A stretch of DNA of 64,000 bases from Bacteroidia bacterium (lineage in GTDB: Bacteria > Bacteroidota > Bacteroidia > CAIKAF01). Position numbers and translations under genes: made by a program. This document shows, piece by piece, positions 35,101-43,284 of the stretch (the first letter of the stretch is position 1; every line of letters starts with the position of its first letter). The stretch covers positions 1-64,000 of the forward strand of contig JACVCJ010000016.1 in NCBI GenBank assembly GCA_016742095.1. The letters are read 5' to 3'. The notes below the pieces were generated by a model. The model saw only the letters and a program-made list of their open reading frames with translations. It had not been told where the DNA came from and did not search any database.

Positions 35101-36315
35101 AGCAGTACCTATAACATACTGGCCTCTACGGGCGCGGGTTGTACGCTTTCGGTGAACGTACCTGCCATTACGGTAACGGCAGCTCCCACCGCCATCGGTA
35201 ACAATAACGATTCACGTACCTGTTACGTAAATAATAACAACAACTTTGTAGAATTCATCACTTCGAACCGCGCTATCATTGCTGTAAACCCGGGTACACA
35301 GGACCTGGGCAACGTAACCGTAACGGAATATGTAGACGGTACCCCGATCGGCGTGCAGGCCTGCAACACCGTCCAGCCTGAGTTCATGGTGGCGGCGCTG
35401 AACCGCCGCTGGGTGATCAGCTCTACGGTGCCCCCGGTATCCCCGGTAAGTGTACGCCTGTACCTGGCCGATGCCGATGTAACGGCCCTGGCCGCAGTGG
35501 CCAATGCCAACCTGAATACCACAGACGACGTATCCGGCCTGGGTTCCCTGGAACTGACCAAATACAGCGGCCCGAACGAGAACAGCACCTTTACGGACAA
35601 CTGTAATGCGGGCGGAACGGTTACCCTGCACACCCAGGGCGCAAGCGGCAGTATCACGGCTCCCATCGCGGGCAATGCCATTGCCGCCGGTTCGTATGTT
35701 ACCTACAGTATCCCGGGATTCTCGGAACTCTGGCTCAACGGTACCAGTATCAGCAGTCCGCTGCCGGTAACGCTCCACAGTTTTGATGCAGTGTGCAAGG
35801 ACGGCCGGGGACTGATCAGCTGGAGCACCGTTTCCGAAGTGAACAATGCCTACTTTACGGTTGAACGCAGCGCCGACGCACAGAGCTGGGAAGTGCTGCA
35901 GACCGTGAGCGGGGCAGGGAACAGCAACAGCCTGCTGATGTACAGCGTTACCGACGAACGCCCGGAAAACGGCATTACCTATTACCGCCTGCGCCAGACC
36001 GATTACAACGGAGATGAAGAACTTTTTGCTGAAAAAAGTATTTTCTGCACGGCGGAAGATGCCCCGGCACTGCTTCTGTTCCCCAATCCGGCGGAAGAGG
36101 TGCTGAACCTGCGTTTCTACCTGGACGAAAGCTCCGATGTGGAAATGAGTATCTACGCCGCCCGCGGCGCCCGCCTGCAGCTGCAGAAATGGAGCGCGGT
36201 ACCGGAGGGTGAACTGGCACGTACGATCGTACTTTCAGACATGGCCCCCGGGGTATACAGCCTGCGCCTGCGTATCGGCAAAGGACTGTACACGGCAGGT
36301 TTTGTAAAGCGATAG
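32185..36315 (+). CDS. Giant T9SS surface protein with tandem 85-residue repeats
   Basis: A 1,376-aa secreted protein. Order: signal peptide (MKQITLLSALFLCSQSVFSQ); a disulfide-rich N-domain with PPC-like segment (~25-280); a beta-domain (~280-430); an Ig-like domain (CSGTDPGAF ... WFRRRATDACG); an F5/8-type-C/discoidin-like domain (FINLAELQAYEIFTGTNVALNK ... WVEIDLGAGYNLDNIRIW, ~555-690) likely to bind glycans; two 85-residue Ig-like repeats starting SVAP (bases 34402-34911); a conserved beta-region; and a C-terminal T9SS module (LHSFDAVCKDGRGLISWSTVSEVNNAYF ... FPNPAEEVLNL). Its last ~640 residues are paralogous to the protein at 37690. Likely a cell-surface adhesin. Confidence 0.85.
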   Translation: MKQITLLSALFLCSQSVFSQLAEATFSVRTVSVTSYEGGVGGNCWESGDEDYTANIWFRDNVNTGWSGVTCQQGAANGNATYAVDQFLGTRSNTSSWIDPILEAWEDDGDRCNRGSGDDCQLGATDFADVYYRDLAYPSNNSYYSFSGTQWGNGDHKFGIRFTWRYSGSQNAIYPSCNSQSAGYSSGTVKSWSTYLTAGRTYRFGTCGAGEDTYLRIYGSDGYTIVASADDNGPLCSGTAASLDYTAGSSGWYYVEVSRYSRAALTVNGTLTYEDITPAPGNPATFGNNQWLVYGYTGGNNSLNGEYSGYYTETALSYNSLNRWGTNGSPSDASGWQGCYVPADYHVVVSKRQGFPCGIYSFDIPTHDDDIIIYVNGVQVYTHVGCCDVHTNVWTGLLTSTSTVEVRHLDGVGGSSQSLTLNNITTAFNAGSIGGISNTSVCSGTDPGAFTSTAAASGSTSAYATPSYQWESSTTSGTSGFSNISGQTGLTYDPPALTQSTWFRRRATDACGNVLYSNVVQVLVTTSATLSSTYTNESCPSANNGSINVSLSGGMSNVRYIRIQQNKTDGDAFINLAELQAYEIFTGTNVALNKTTSSNSVYNPSFVSANFVNGNTGDLYHSAGTGTNEWVEIDLGAGYNLDNIRIWNRSDCCFNRASNLQLILRNTSNSVVYSQQVDVQQGINSQASPVFNVLDLNWADGATGFNRTGLDAGSYTINYADAAGCTASHNRVIGTTNTESVAPTAITGTTTICAGGSTTLTLSGGTAGSGAVAQWFSGSCGSTVIGTGNSISVSPTVNTTYFVRYAGTCNTTTCASVAVTVNSPSVAPTAISGTTTICAGGSTTLTLSGGTAGTGAVAQWFSGSCGSTVIGTGNSISVSPTVNTTYFVRYAGTCNTTTCASVAVTVNTAPAAFTPSVLTSTPLCYRGNAQISSGGSQSGVTYQLRDNTTNVGASQAGNGSALTFLSTNLTAGSSTYNILASTGAGCTLSVNVPAITVTAAPTAIGNNNDSRTCYVNNNNNFVEFITSNRAIIAVNPGTQDLGNVTVTEYVDGTPIGVQACNTVQPEFMVAALNRRWVISSTVPPVSPVSVRLYLADADVTALAAVANANLNTTDDVSGLGSLELTKYSGPNENSTFTDNCNAGGTVTLHTQGASGSITAPIAGNAIAAGSYVTYSIPGFSELWLNGTSISSPLPVTLHSFDAVCKDGRGLISWSTVSEVNNAYFTVERSADAQSWEVLQTVSGAGNSNSLLMYSVTDERPENGITYYRLRQTDYNGDEELFAEKSIFCTAEDAPALLLFPNPAEEVLNLRFYLDESSDVEMSIYAARGARLQLQKWSAVPEGELARTIVLSDMAPGVYSLRLRIGKGLYTAGFVKR
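34402..34911 (+). repeat. Two tandem 255-bp repeats in the giant surface gene
   Basis: Units at 34402-34656 and 34657-34911, each 85 codons, encoding Ig-like modules with the shared string WFSGSCGSTVIGTGNSI and TYFVRYAGTCNTT. The identity at DNA level is high. The same unit occurs three times at 39250-40014. Confidence 0.9.
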
Positions 36316-36333
36316 TTAAATTTTTTATGCATA

Positions 36334-36377
36334 GCCGTAAAAACGGTCCCTCAGGGGCCGTTTACGGCATGTTTTTT
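36334..36377 (+). terminator. Terminator after the giant surface gene
   Basis: Nested stem: outer GCCGTAA / TTACGGC and inner AAACGGTCCC / GGGGCCGTTT around TCA, then ATGTTTTTT. The region on to 36613 shows no gene, but does carry an AAGGAG ribosome-binding site at 36598-36603. Confidence 0.75.
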
Positions 36378-36613
36378 GTAGACGGATTTGTATATTGAGA
36401 AGAAAAGTTCTTTCTTTGATATTATAGTTAGTAATTCGATCACCAAAAAATAAAAAATTTTAACCCCGATATCTGTCACCTGAACCGTACTATCACCAAA
36501 TATCCGTTAACACACATGTGTCCGTACGTAAACCCCGTACAGGACCTGATCCAGATATGAAGACCTAAACGAATGGTGTGGTGTGGTTGTGGCCGGTAAG
36601 GAGCTCCAACACC

Positions 36614-37693
36614 ATGAACAGGAAAGTATATACACTGCTTTTTCTGGTAACGATATGCATCGTTAGCCTGTTCGTGCGCTCCTGTGTCATGCACAGGGAA
36701 ACGGTCTACTTCCGCTACGATATTCCCCCGGAACTTCCGCAGGCCTATCAGCCTTCGCACAATGCAACCACCGAGGCCGGCGTGGCCCTGGGCAAAACGC
36801 TGTTCTTCAGCACGGAACTTTCGCGCAACAATACGGTATCCTGCAGCAGCTGTCATGACCAGGAAAAGGCCTTTGCCGAAAGCAGGACCACATCCGAAGG
36901 GATCGACGGACAAAAAGTGAACCGCAATTCCATGCCCCTGTTCAACCTGGCCTGGGTAGACCGTTTTTTCTGGGACGGCCGCGCAGCTTCGCTCGAAGAG
37001 GCGGTGAATTTCCCGATCACGGCCCACAACGAAATGGACAGCGATACCAACCGCCTGGTGCAGCGCCTGAACCGCTCGGCGCGTTTCCGCAAACAGTTTT
37101 ACGCCGCATTCGGTATCGAGGAGGTACGCTATGTACACGTACGCATGGCCCTGGCGCAATACCTCCGTAGCATTACTTCCTACGCCAGTCCGCTCGACCG
37201 CATGTATCCCATTGTAAGCGAACTGATGGCACAGGGCCTGAGTCAGCCCGAGATCATGCAGCGGGAGTTCGGCTTTTCCGACAAGACCATTCAGACCCTG
37301 CAGCTGTGCGAGACCTGTCATTCGAACATTACCTACGGCAACAACAAAATGAAGAACAACGGCCTGGATATCTCGAATGCAGGCGATATCGGCTTTGCCG
37401 TGGTAAGCGGTAAGAAAACGGACGAGGGCCTTTTTAAAGCGCCCAGCTTCCGTAATGTGGCGTTTTCCGGCCCTTATATGCACGACGGACGTTTTGCCAC
37501 CCTTGAGGAAGTACTCGAACACTACAACTCCGGGATCCAGCCCAATCCCAATTTAAGCGAAGAACTCCGGGACGAGGCGGGGGATCCCGTACGCCTGAAC
37601 CTGGGCGAACGCGAAAAGAAGGAGATACTGTTTTTTTTAACCCGGCTTATGTCGGACACAAGTTTCATCACAAATAAAAAATACGCTCTATGA
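36614..37693 (+). CDS. Di-heme cytochrome c peroxidase (CCP/MauG family)
   Basis: Periplasmic di-heme enzyme, 359 aa from ATG 36614. Support for this start: an AAGGAG sequence 10 nt upstream and the hydrophobic N-terminal segment (VYTLLFLVTICIVSLF). Two c-type heme sites are visible, Cys77-x2-Cys80-His81 (CSSCH) and Cys232-x2-Cys235-His236 (CETCH), with the family strings LGKTLFFSTELSRNNTVSC, LFNLAWVDRFFWDGRAASLEEA and FKAPSFRNVAFSGPYMHDGRFATLEE. CCPs reduce H2O2; MauG members oxidise amino-acid side chains of partner proteins; the sequence alone does not separate these. Its stop overlaps the start of the next T9SS gene (ATGA), tying it to that protein. Confidence 0.92.
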   Translation: MNRKVYTLLFLVTICIVSLFVRSCVMHRETVYFRYDIPPELPQAYQPSHNATTEAGVALGKTLFFSTELSRNNTVSCSSCHDQEKAFAESRTTSEGIDGQKVNRNSMPLFNLAWVDRFFWDGRAASLEEAVNFPITAHNEMDSDTNRLVQRLNRSARFRKQFYAAFGIEEVRYVHVRMALAQYLRSITSYASPLDRMYPIVSELMAQGLSQPEIMQREFGFSDKTIQTLQLCETCHSNITYGNNKMKNNGLDISNAGDIGFAVVSGKKTDEGLFKAPSFRNVAFSGPYMHDGRFATLEEVLEHYNSGIQPNPNLSEELRDEAGDPVRLNLGEREKKEILFFLTRLMSDTSFITNKKYAL

Positions 37694-40600
37694 ACCGAAT
37701 TTTACCTGTTTTTTTATCGCTGATGCTCTGCCTTACGGCCGCTGCCCAGAAGAATGAGACCGGTACGGGAGAGAACCCGGTATCCCGCAGGGAGGCTGCA
37801 GATCCCGTGATCATGAAATTATACGGCGCATCGGGCCCCTATGCTCAATACGACCCGGCCCGTGAACTGCCCGAAAAGCGAACGGAAAATGCCAAACACT
37901 TCCGTAACGAAGACGGTACCGAAACGGCCCTGCTTACCGCCGGACCGATGCACTATTTCGAGAACGGCGAATGGCTTACTTCGTCCAACGAGATTATACC
38001 GGTACAGATGCCCCTGTACCCGGGTTATGTGCTGATGAACCGCCACAACCTGTACAAAACCCTGTACGGAACGGCGGGTAAAGGCATTGCCATTAAAAAG
38101 GCCGACGGCAGCGATCTCCTGTCCGGCTATAACCAGGAAGGCGTTTTCCTATACGACCTGGATAAGAAAATGCAGAAAAATGTACTGCAGTATAATAAAG
38201 AAGCGCTGCCGGTACCGTCTGCCGAAACGGATAATCATGTAGAGTATGGCCTGACGCCCGATATCAGCCTGCAGGTGACCCAGCTTACGGGCAAGATCAA
38301 ATCCCAGTATTTCATCCGTTCGAATCCCTTTGCAACATACGGCGGTTCAAAATACCTCGGTTTTGCCGAACAGCTCACTTTTGCCGAACCGGTAGAGATC
38401 GTGAACGACGAACAGAAAAAAGGCCTGCTGGTAAAAAATGCCGCCGGCGAGGTCCTGTTTTCCTACAATGAAGCCTACTATTTCCAGCAGAACCGCAAAA
38501 GCTCTTCCGAATACGAAGAGGCCGAGTACCTGGTAACCAAAATAGACGATCTTACGTATAAGATAGTATTGCTGGTGCCCATCGACTGGTTCAACAATCC
38601 CGAGCGTGTATACCCGGTGATCGTGGACCCTACGGTTACCTGTACCCCCAATGCTTCTATATACTGGACCGGCACCACCAATGAGGATGCGGACGCACAC
38701 AGCTCGGACAATATCAAGGTCGGTTTTTACGACTGCAGTGGCTGCGATGACGAAACCTGGGCCCCCTACGCCAAGATCAATATTTCATCGATCCCCGACG
38801 GTTCCTGCATACAGAATGCCAGTTTTTCCATGTACCAGCATACCTGGCGTAACGGGGGCGGTGACGATGGACTGCGTTTCGAGATCGGCTGGGCCAATGT
38901 AGAACCGGTATCCGCCTCCTGGGCTTCCATACGCGACAATGTACAGGGACTCAGCGAACGTTATGCCCGCTGGGACGTATGGGGAACACCGGGCAACTGT
39001 TCCGGCTGTAACGGCGGTTACGACTACCCCGAATCACCCAACGGATGGAAGAACTTTAATATCAACTATGCCCTGCACCGCAACCGCGTGGCGAACCGTT
39101 TACCCACCGATTACATTACCTATGGCCTGGACATGATCTACAATGCTTCCGACTGTTTCTGGTGCTGGGGCGATGAGACCAATGAACTGGAATATTACGG
39201 CTGGAGCAATGGCAATCGTCCGCAGCTTTCGGTTACTTACCAGAGCGCTTCGGTGGCGCCCACCGGTATCAGCGGAACCACCTCGATATGCAGCGGTGGC
39301 AGTACAACGCTTACCGTATCCGGCGGTTCCGTGGGTTCGGACGCTACTATTCAGTGGTTCAGCGGCAGTTGCGGCAGCACGGTGATCGGTACCGGAAACA
39401 GCATTACGGTATCTCCCACATCGAATACCACGTATTTTGTACGCTATTCCGGCAGTTGCAATACCACCGGCTGTACATCGGTTACGGTAACGGTAAACAG
39501 TCCGTCGGTGGCCCCTACGGGTATTTCAGGCACAACCACCATCTGTAATGGTAACAGTACCACGCTTACGCTTTCGGGCGGCAGCGCAGGTACGGGAGCT
39601 ACGGCCCAATGGTTCAGCGGCAGTTGCGGCAGCACCGTGATCGGCACCGGCAATAGCATTACGGTGTCTCCCACATCGAATACCACGTATTTTGTACGCT
39701 ATGCAGGCACCTGCAATACCACCGGCTGTGCATCGGTTACGGTTACGGTAAACAGTCCGTCGGTAGCTCCTACGGCTATTTCAGGCACTACCGCCATCTG
39801 TAGCGGTAACAGTACCACGCTTACGCTTTCGGGCGGCAGCGCAGGTACGGGAGCTACGGCCCAATGGTTCAGCGGCAGTTGCGGCAGCACGGTGATCGGC
39901 ACCGGCAATAGCATTACGGTGTCTCCCACGTCGAATACCACGTATTTTGTACGCTATTCCGGCACCTGTAATACCACGGCCTGTGCTTCTGCAGCGGTAA
40001 CGGTTAACCCGGTCCCGGCTGCTTTCACGCCGGTGATCAGTACCGGTACACCGCTTTGTTACCGCGGTAATGCCCGGATCACAGTAGCTTCTTCCCAGAC
40101 GGGTGTAAGTTACCAGCTGCGCGATAACACGACGAACATCGGCGCCGCACAGGCAGGCAGCGGAGCTACACTCAGCTTCCGCACGGATAACCTTACGGCA
40201 AACAGTACTACCTATAATGTGCTGGCAACTACAGGTCCCGGTTGTACGCTTTCGGTGAACGTACCGACCATCAGCGTTACGGCCGCGGCCACGACACTTG
40301 CGAACCATAACGATACACGTACCTGTTACGTAAATGGTAACAACGCTTTTGTAGAATTTGTTACATCCGGCCGCAGTATCATTGCCGTGAACCCGGGTAC
40401 ACAAGACCTGGGACTGGTAACGGTAACCGAGTATGTAGACGGCACCCCGGTGAACATACAGGCCTGCAATACCAATTCCGTAACACAGCCTCAGTTCAAC
40501 AGCGCGGCCCTGAGCCGTCACTGGGTGATCACGTCCGCCAATCCGCCGCTAACGCCTGTCAATGTACGTCTGTACCTGGCCGACGGCGATGTGACCTCCC

Positions 40601-41433
40601 TGGCTGCCGCCGCAAATTTCAATGCAAACCCGGATGACGACGTAAGCGGTATCGGTTCCCTGGAACTGAGCCGTTACAGCGGACCGAACGAAAATGCCAC
40701 TTTCAGCGATAACTGCAACACCGGTGGTACTACCTACCTGCATACACAGAGCGGGAACGGTACCGTCACCGCGGGTATCTCCGGGAATGCCATTGCGGGA
40801 GCTTCCTATATCACCTATACGGTGAACGGATTCTCCGAATGGTGGCTGAGCGGCACAGGTTCCTCAAGTCCGCTGCCGGTCGTGCTCGGTAATTTTGACG
40901 CCGAATGCGGTAAAGGCGGCGTGGAGATACGCTGGACCACCGTTTCGGAAGTGAATAACGCCTACTTTACCATAGAGCGCAGCGCCGATGCAAACCACTG
41001 GGAACTGGTACGCGAAGTAAGCGGTGCCGGCAACAGCAATACGCCGCTGCATTACACCATCACCGACGACCGTCCGCTGAACGGTATTTCGTACTACCGC
41101 CTGCGGCAGACCGATCATAACGGAGACAACGAGACCTTTGCTCCGCTGAGCGTTACCTGCTTCGGCAGCGCACAGAACGGACTGCTGATCTACCCGAACC
41201 CTTCGAACGACTATTTTGTACTGAACTTCAGTGTCGCTGCGGATATGGAAGGTTCCGCAGAACTCATGGACATGACCGGGCGCCGGGTGGCCATACAGAA
41301 CGGCAGCTGGCAGAGCGGCATGAACAGCTTTACGTTCAGGGACCTGGCCGCTTTCCTTCCGGGTACCTATACACTGCGGATCAGTGGCGACGGAAAAGTA
41401 CTTTATACGGCGCCTGTAATTATAAAACGCTAA
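37690..41433 (+). CDS. Giant T9SS surface protein with three 85-residue repeats
   Basis: A 1,247-aa secreted protein overlapping the peroxidase gene by four bases. Signal peptide MNRILPVFLSLMLCLTAAAQ, then a large N-domain (20-310) ending PVIVDPTVTC, the type of segment that often precedes DNRLRE or Rhs-like domains; then a DNRLRE-like beta-domain (YAKINISSIPDGSCIQNASFSMYQ, ~355-515); three 85-residue Ig-like repeats (bases 39250-40014); a conserved region (LCYRGNARI ... VNPGTQDLGLVTVTEYVDGTP); and the C-terminal T9SS module (GNFDAECGKGGVEIRWTTVSEVNNAYF ... IYPNPSNDYFVLNF). The last ~730 residues match the protein at 32185 closely. Probably a second surface adhesin. Confidence 0.85.
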   Translation: MNRILPVFLSLMLCLTAAAQKNETGTGENPVSRREAADPVIMKLYGASGPYAQYDPARELPEKRTENAKHFRNEDGTETALLTAGPMHYFENGEWLTSSNEIIPVQMPLYPGYVLMNRHNLYKTLYGTAGKGIAIKKADGSDLLSGYNQEGVFLYDLDKKMQKNVLQYNKEALPVPSAETDNHVEYGLTPDISLQVTQLTGKIKSQYFIRSNPFATYGGSKYLGFAEQLTFAEPVEIVNDEQKKGLLVKNAAGEVLFSYNEAYYFQQNRKSSSEYEEAEYLVTKIDDLTYKIVLLVPIDWFNNPERVYPVIVDPTVTCTPNASIYWTGTTNEDADAHSSDNIKVGFYDCSGCDDETWAPYAKINISSIPDGSCIQNASFSMYQHTWRNGGGDDGLRFEIGWANVEPVSASWASIRDNVQGLSERYARWDVWGTPGNCSGCNGGYDYPESPNGWKNFNINYALHRNRVANRLPTDYITYGLDMIYNASDCFWCWGDETNELEYYGWSNGNRPQLSVTYQSASVAPTGISGTTSICSGGSTTLTVSGGSVGSDATIQWFSGSCGSTVIGTGNSITVSPTSNTTYFVRYSGSCNTTGCTSVTVTVNSPSVAPTGISGTTTICNGNSTTLTLSGGSAGTGATAQWFSGSCGSTVIGTGNSITVSPTSNTTYFVRYAGTCNTTGCASVTVTVNSPSVAPTAISGTTAICSGNSTTLTLSGGSAGTGATAQWFSGSCGSTVIGTGNSITVSPTSNTTYFVRYSGTCNTTACASAAVTVNPVPAAFTPVISTGTPLCYRGNARITVASSQTGVSYQLRDNTTNIGAAQAGSGATLSFRTDNLTANSTTYNVLATTGPGCTLSVNVPTISVTAAATTLANHNDTRTCYVNGNNAFVEFVTSGRSIIAVNPGTQDLGLVTVTEYVDGTPVNIQACNTNSVTQPQFNSAALSRHWVITSANPPLTPVNVRLYLADGDVTSLAAAANFNANPDDDVSGIGSLELSRYSGPNENATFSDNCNTGGTTYLHTQSGNGTVTAGISGNAIAGASYITYTVNGFSEWWLSGTGSSSPLPVVLGNFDAECGKGGVEIRWTTVSEVNNAYFTIERSADANHWELVREVSGAGNSNTPLHYTITDDRPLNGISYYRLRQTDHNGDNETFAPLSVTCFGSAQNGLLIYPNPSNDYFVLNFSVAADMEGSAELMDMTGRRVAIQNGSWQSGMNSFTFRDLAAFLPGTYTLRISGDGKVLYTAPVIIKR
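39250..40014 (+). repeat. Three tandem 255-bp repeats
   Basis: Units at 39250-39504, 39505-39759 and 39760-40014, exactly 255 bp each, encoding the same Ig-like module as the repeats at 34402-34911 (SVAPT ... WFSGSCGSTVIGTGNSI ... NTTYFVRY). Long stretches between units are identical or differ only at third positions. Confidence 0.92.
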
Positions 41434-41458
41434 AAATTAATTGCATAAACACAGCAGA

Positions 41459-41490
41459 AAGGTCATCATTTTATGATGGCCTTTTTTTAT
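41459..41490 (+). terminator. Terminator after the second giant surface gene
   Basis: GGTCATCA-TTTTA-TGATGGCC with seven T downstream. Confidence 0.75.
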
Positions 41491-41498
41491 TTGACCTG

Positions 41499-41529
41499 TT
41501 TGGAATTGTGCTAAGAAAGGTTAACTTAG
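41499..41529 (+). promoter_or_regulatory. Possible promoter of the 41.7-45.6 kb operon
   Basis: TTTG (41499-41502), 19 nt, TAACTTAG (41522-41529), one mismatch from TAnnTTTG. It would give a ~220-nt leader. That leader contains a 21-codon frame (41531-41596, MSKHQKPFIIMRTL...), possibly a leader peptide or a chance frame; nothing else is seen up to 41751. Confidence 0.45.
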
Positions 41530-41751
41530 CATGAGCAAACATCAAAAACCTTTTATTATCATGAGAACTCTGTATCACTGCACCGCGTCTACCTGAATAT
41601 CCGCAGGTATTTTCCTTCCGTAAATTTTTACAGAACCCCGTTTTTACCGCCTTCCCGGTAATGCCTGTGCATATACGGAGGCCTGTCGGTATGTACCGCC
41701 CTTAGATTTTTCGAGTACACAACAAAAAACGTATAATCCTCTGTGACCATT

Positions 41752-43284
41752 ATGAAGAGAAATCTACTTGAACCGTTCCGTGTGCAGCTGCCTGTAAAAG
41801 GACTGCTTGCGGCAGTAATCACATGCACGGGACTCACGCTTTCGGCGCAGAACGTATCGGTGAATACCGACGGTTCGTCCGGTCCCGGACTTTTTAACGT
41901 GGGTAACACGACCACACCGCCTTTCCAGGTGATGCCCAACGGGCAGGTGCTGGGCTGGGCTTCGGGTACGGCGGGCATGCCCTCGTATTCTTTTGTGGGC
42001 AACGGCACGCTGGGTATGTTCAGACCGGGCAGCGATATCCTGGGCTTTTCCACCGCATCCACAGAAAGGCTGCGCATCCTGGCCAACGGTAATGTAGTGG
42101 TGGCCGGAACGGCCACTACCGCACGTTTTGAAGCGGTGGGACCGGCTACCGGTTCCGGGGTGGCCATACAGGCCGGCGGCGGAGGAGATGTGCTGCTCAA
42201 CAGCGGCGGAAGTCTCTTTTTCGACGGTAACTATTCCTACGGAGCCGGTAACTACATACGGCCCCTGGCAGCCAATACACAGGGCTATTTTACAGCGGGT
42301 ACGGAACGTATGCGTATCGCGCCCAACGGAAACATCAGTATGGGCATGGCCGGTACGGCCGGCGGTTATGGCCTGGAACTGGGCGGCAGCTTCGGTTACG
42401 GTAACGGTGTGGCGGGCTCGTACCGTTCGCGTACGGAAACCCGTAATGACGCAGGACAGATCGCATCCCAATCGGGCTTTTTCGAGACATCGGCACCCGC
42501 TCCGGCCGCTAACTGGTATAACGGGGCTTCCGGCTGGCAGCACCTGCTGGACGTACGACACAGTAACAACGCCAATAACTTTGCCATGCAGTTTGCCGGG
42601 AGTTTCTATGATCAGCGCCTGTACTTCCGCAAGACCGGCGGCAATGCCAACCAGGCCTGGAGCGAAATTATGGTGATACCCGTGGGCAATGCGGCGTCCA
42701 CGAACAATGCCTGGAACATCAGCAGTAATATCGCCTACAGTCCCGACGATATTTCCGGGGCATCTGTGCTCAGCGGAGATGATGCGATCGTTAATTATAC
42801 CATGCCTTTTTCGATCACGATCGACGCGGTGGCCTATAATGTGATCACGATATCGACCAATGGCTGGATATCCTTTGCAAACCCGGGTAGTTCCCTGGTG
42901 AGCAATAATACGCTGCCCAGCGCCTCCTTTTCGGCACCGACCATTTTCCCGTACTGGGACGACCTGGTGACCAATGGCAGCAATATACGTTATTTCAGTT
43001 CGGGTACTGCGCCCAACCGCGCGGTGATCGTGGATTACGAATGCCGTACCTATACCGGTTCCTACAATGTACGCTTCCAGGTGACCATACACGAAGGTTC
43101 GGGCCTCATCAATGTACAGTACCGGGATGAAATGAACAACAACTCCAACGGACAAAGCGCCACTATCGGTTTCCAGATGGCCGGCGGGGGCAGTGCCAAA
43201 GCATTCCCCATTATTTCCGACGGTAAGATCCTCGACGATAACCGCGATAACAACTCCGGCTGGTCCATTTCACCCGTACGCTGA
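41752..43284 (+). CDS. Secreted tail-fibre-like / nidogen-like protein
   Basis: About 510 aa from ATG 41752 (a GTG three codons upstream is possible). Signal region LLAAVITCTGLTLSAQ. The first half (20-300) is made of short Gly/Asn-rich units ending in phrases such as TERLRILANGNVVVAGTATTA and TERMRIAPNGNISMG, like bacterial and phage tail-fibre shafts. The second half (~320-510) resembles a nidogen-type beta domain (ITISTNGWISFANPG ... APTIFPYWDDL ... APNRAVIVDYECRTY ... VQYRDEM). There is no T9SS sorting domain. Its stop shares a base with the next start, so it is coupled to a parvulin-like foldase. Confidence 0.75.
   Translation: MKRNLLEPFRVQLPVKGLLAAVITCTGLTLSAQNVSVNTDGSSGPGLFNVGNTTTPPFQVMPNGQVLGWASGTAGMPSYSFVGNGTLGMFRPGSDILGFSTASTERLRILANGNVVVAGTATTARFEAVGPATGSGVAIQAGGGGDVLLNSGGSLFFDGNYSYGAGNYIRPLAANTQGYFTAGTERMRIAPNGNISMGMAGTAGGYGLELGGSFGYGNGVAGSYRSRTETRNDAGQIASQSGFFETSAPAPAANWYNGASGWQHLLDVRHSNNANNFAMQFAGSFYDQRLYFRKTGGNANQAWSEIMVIPVGNAASTNNAWNISSNIAYSPDDISGASVLSGDDAIVNYTMPFSITIDAVAYNVITISTNGWISFANPGSSLVSNNTLPSASFSAPTIFPYWDDLVTNGSNIRYFSSGTAPNRAVIVDYECRTYTGSYNVRFQVTIHEGSGLINVQYRDEMNNNSNGQSATIGFQMAGGGSAKAFPIISDGKILDDNRDNNSGWSISPVR

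Noticed and set aside
36578-36613. Longer N-terminus for the peroxidase
   Set aside because: The in-frame ATG at 36578 adds residues before the hydrophobic export segment and lies upstream of the AAGGAG ribosome-binding site.
34402-40014. CRISPR array
   Set aside because: The repeats are 255 bp, in frame and encode an Ig-like module; there are no spacers.
41531-41596. 21-codon leader peptide
   Set aside because: A frame exists in the possible leader but there is no attenuator structure or conserved motif to support it.
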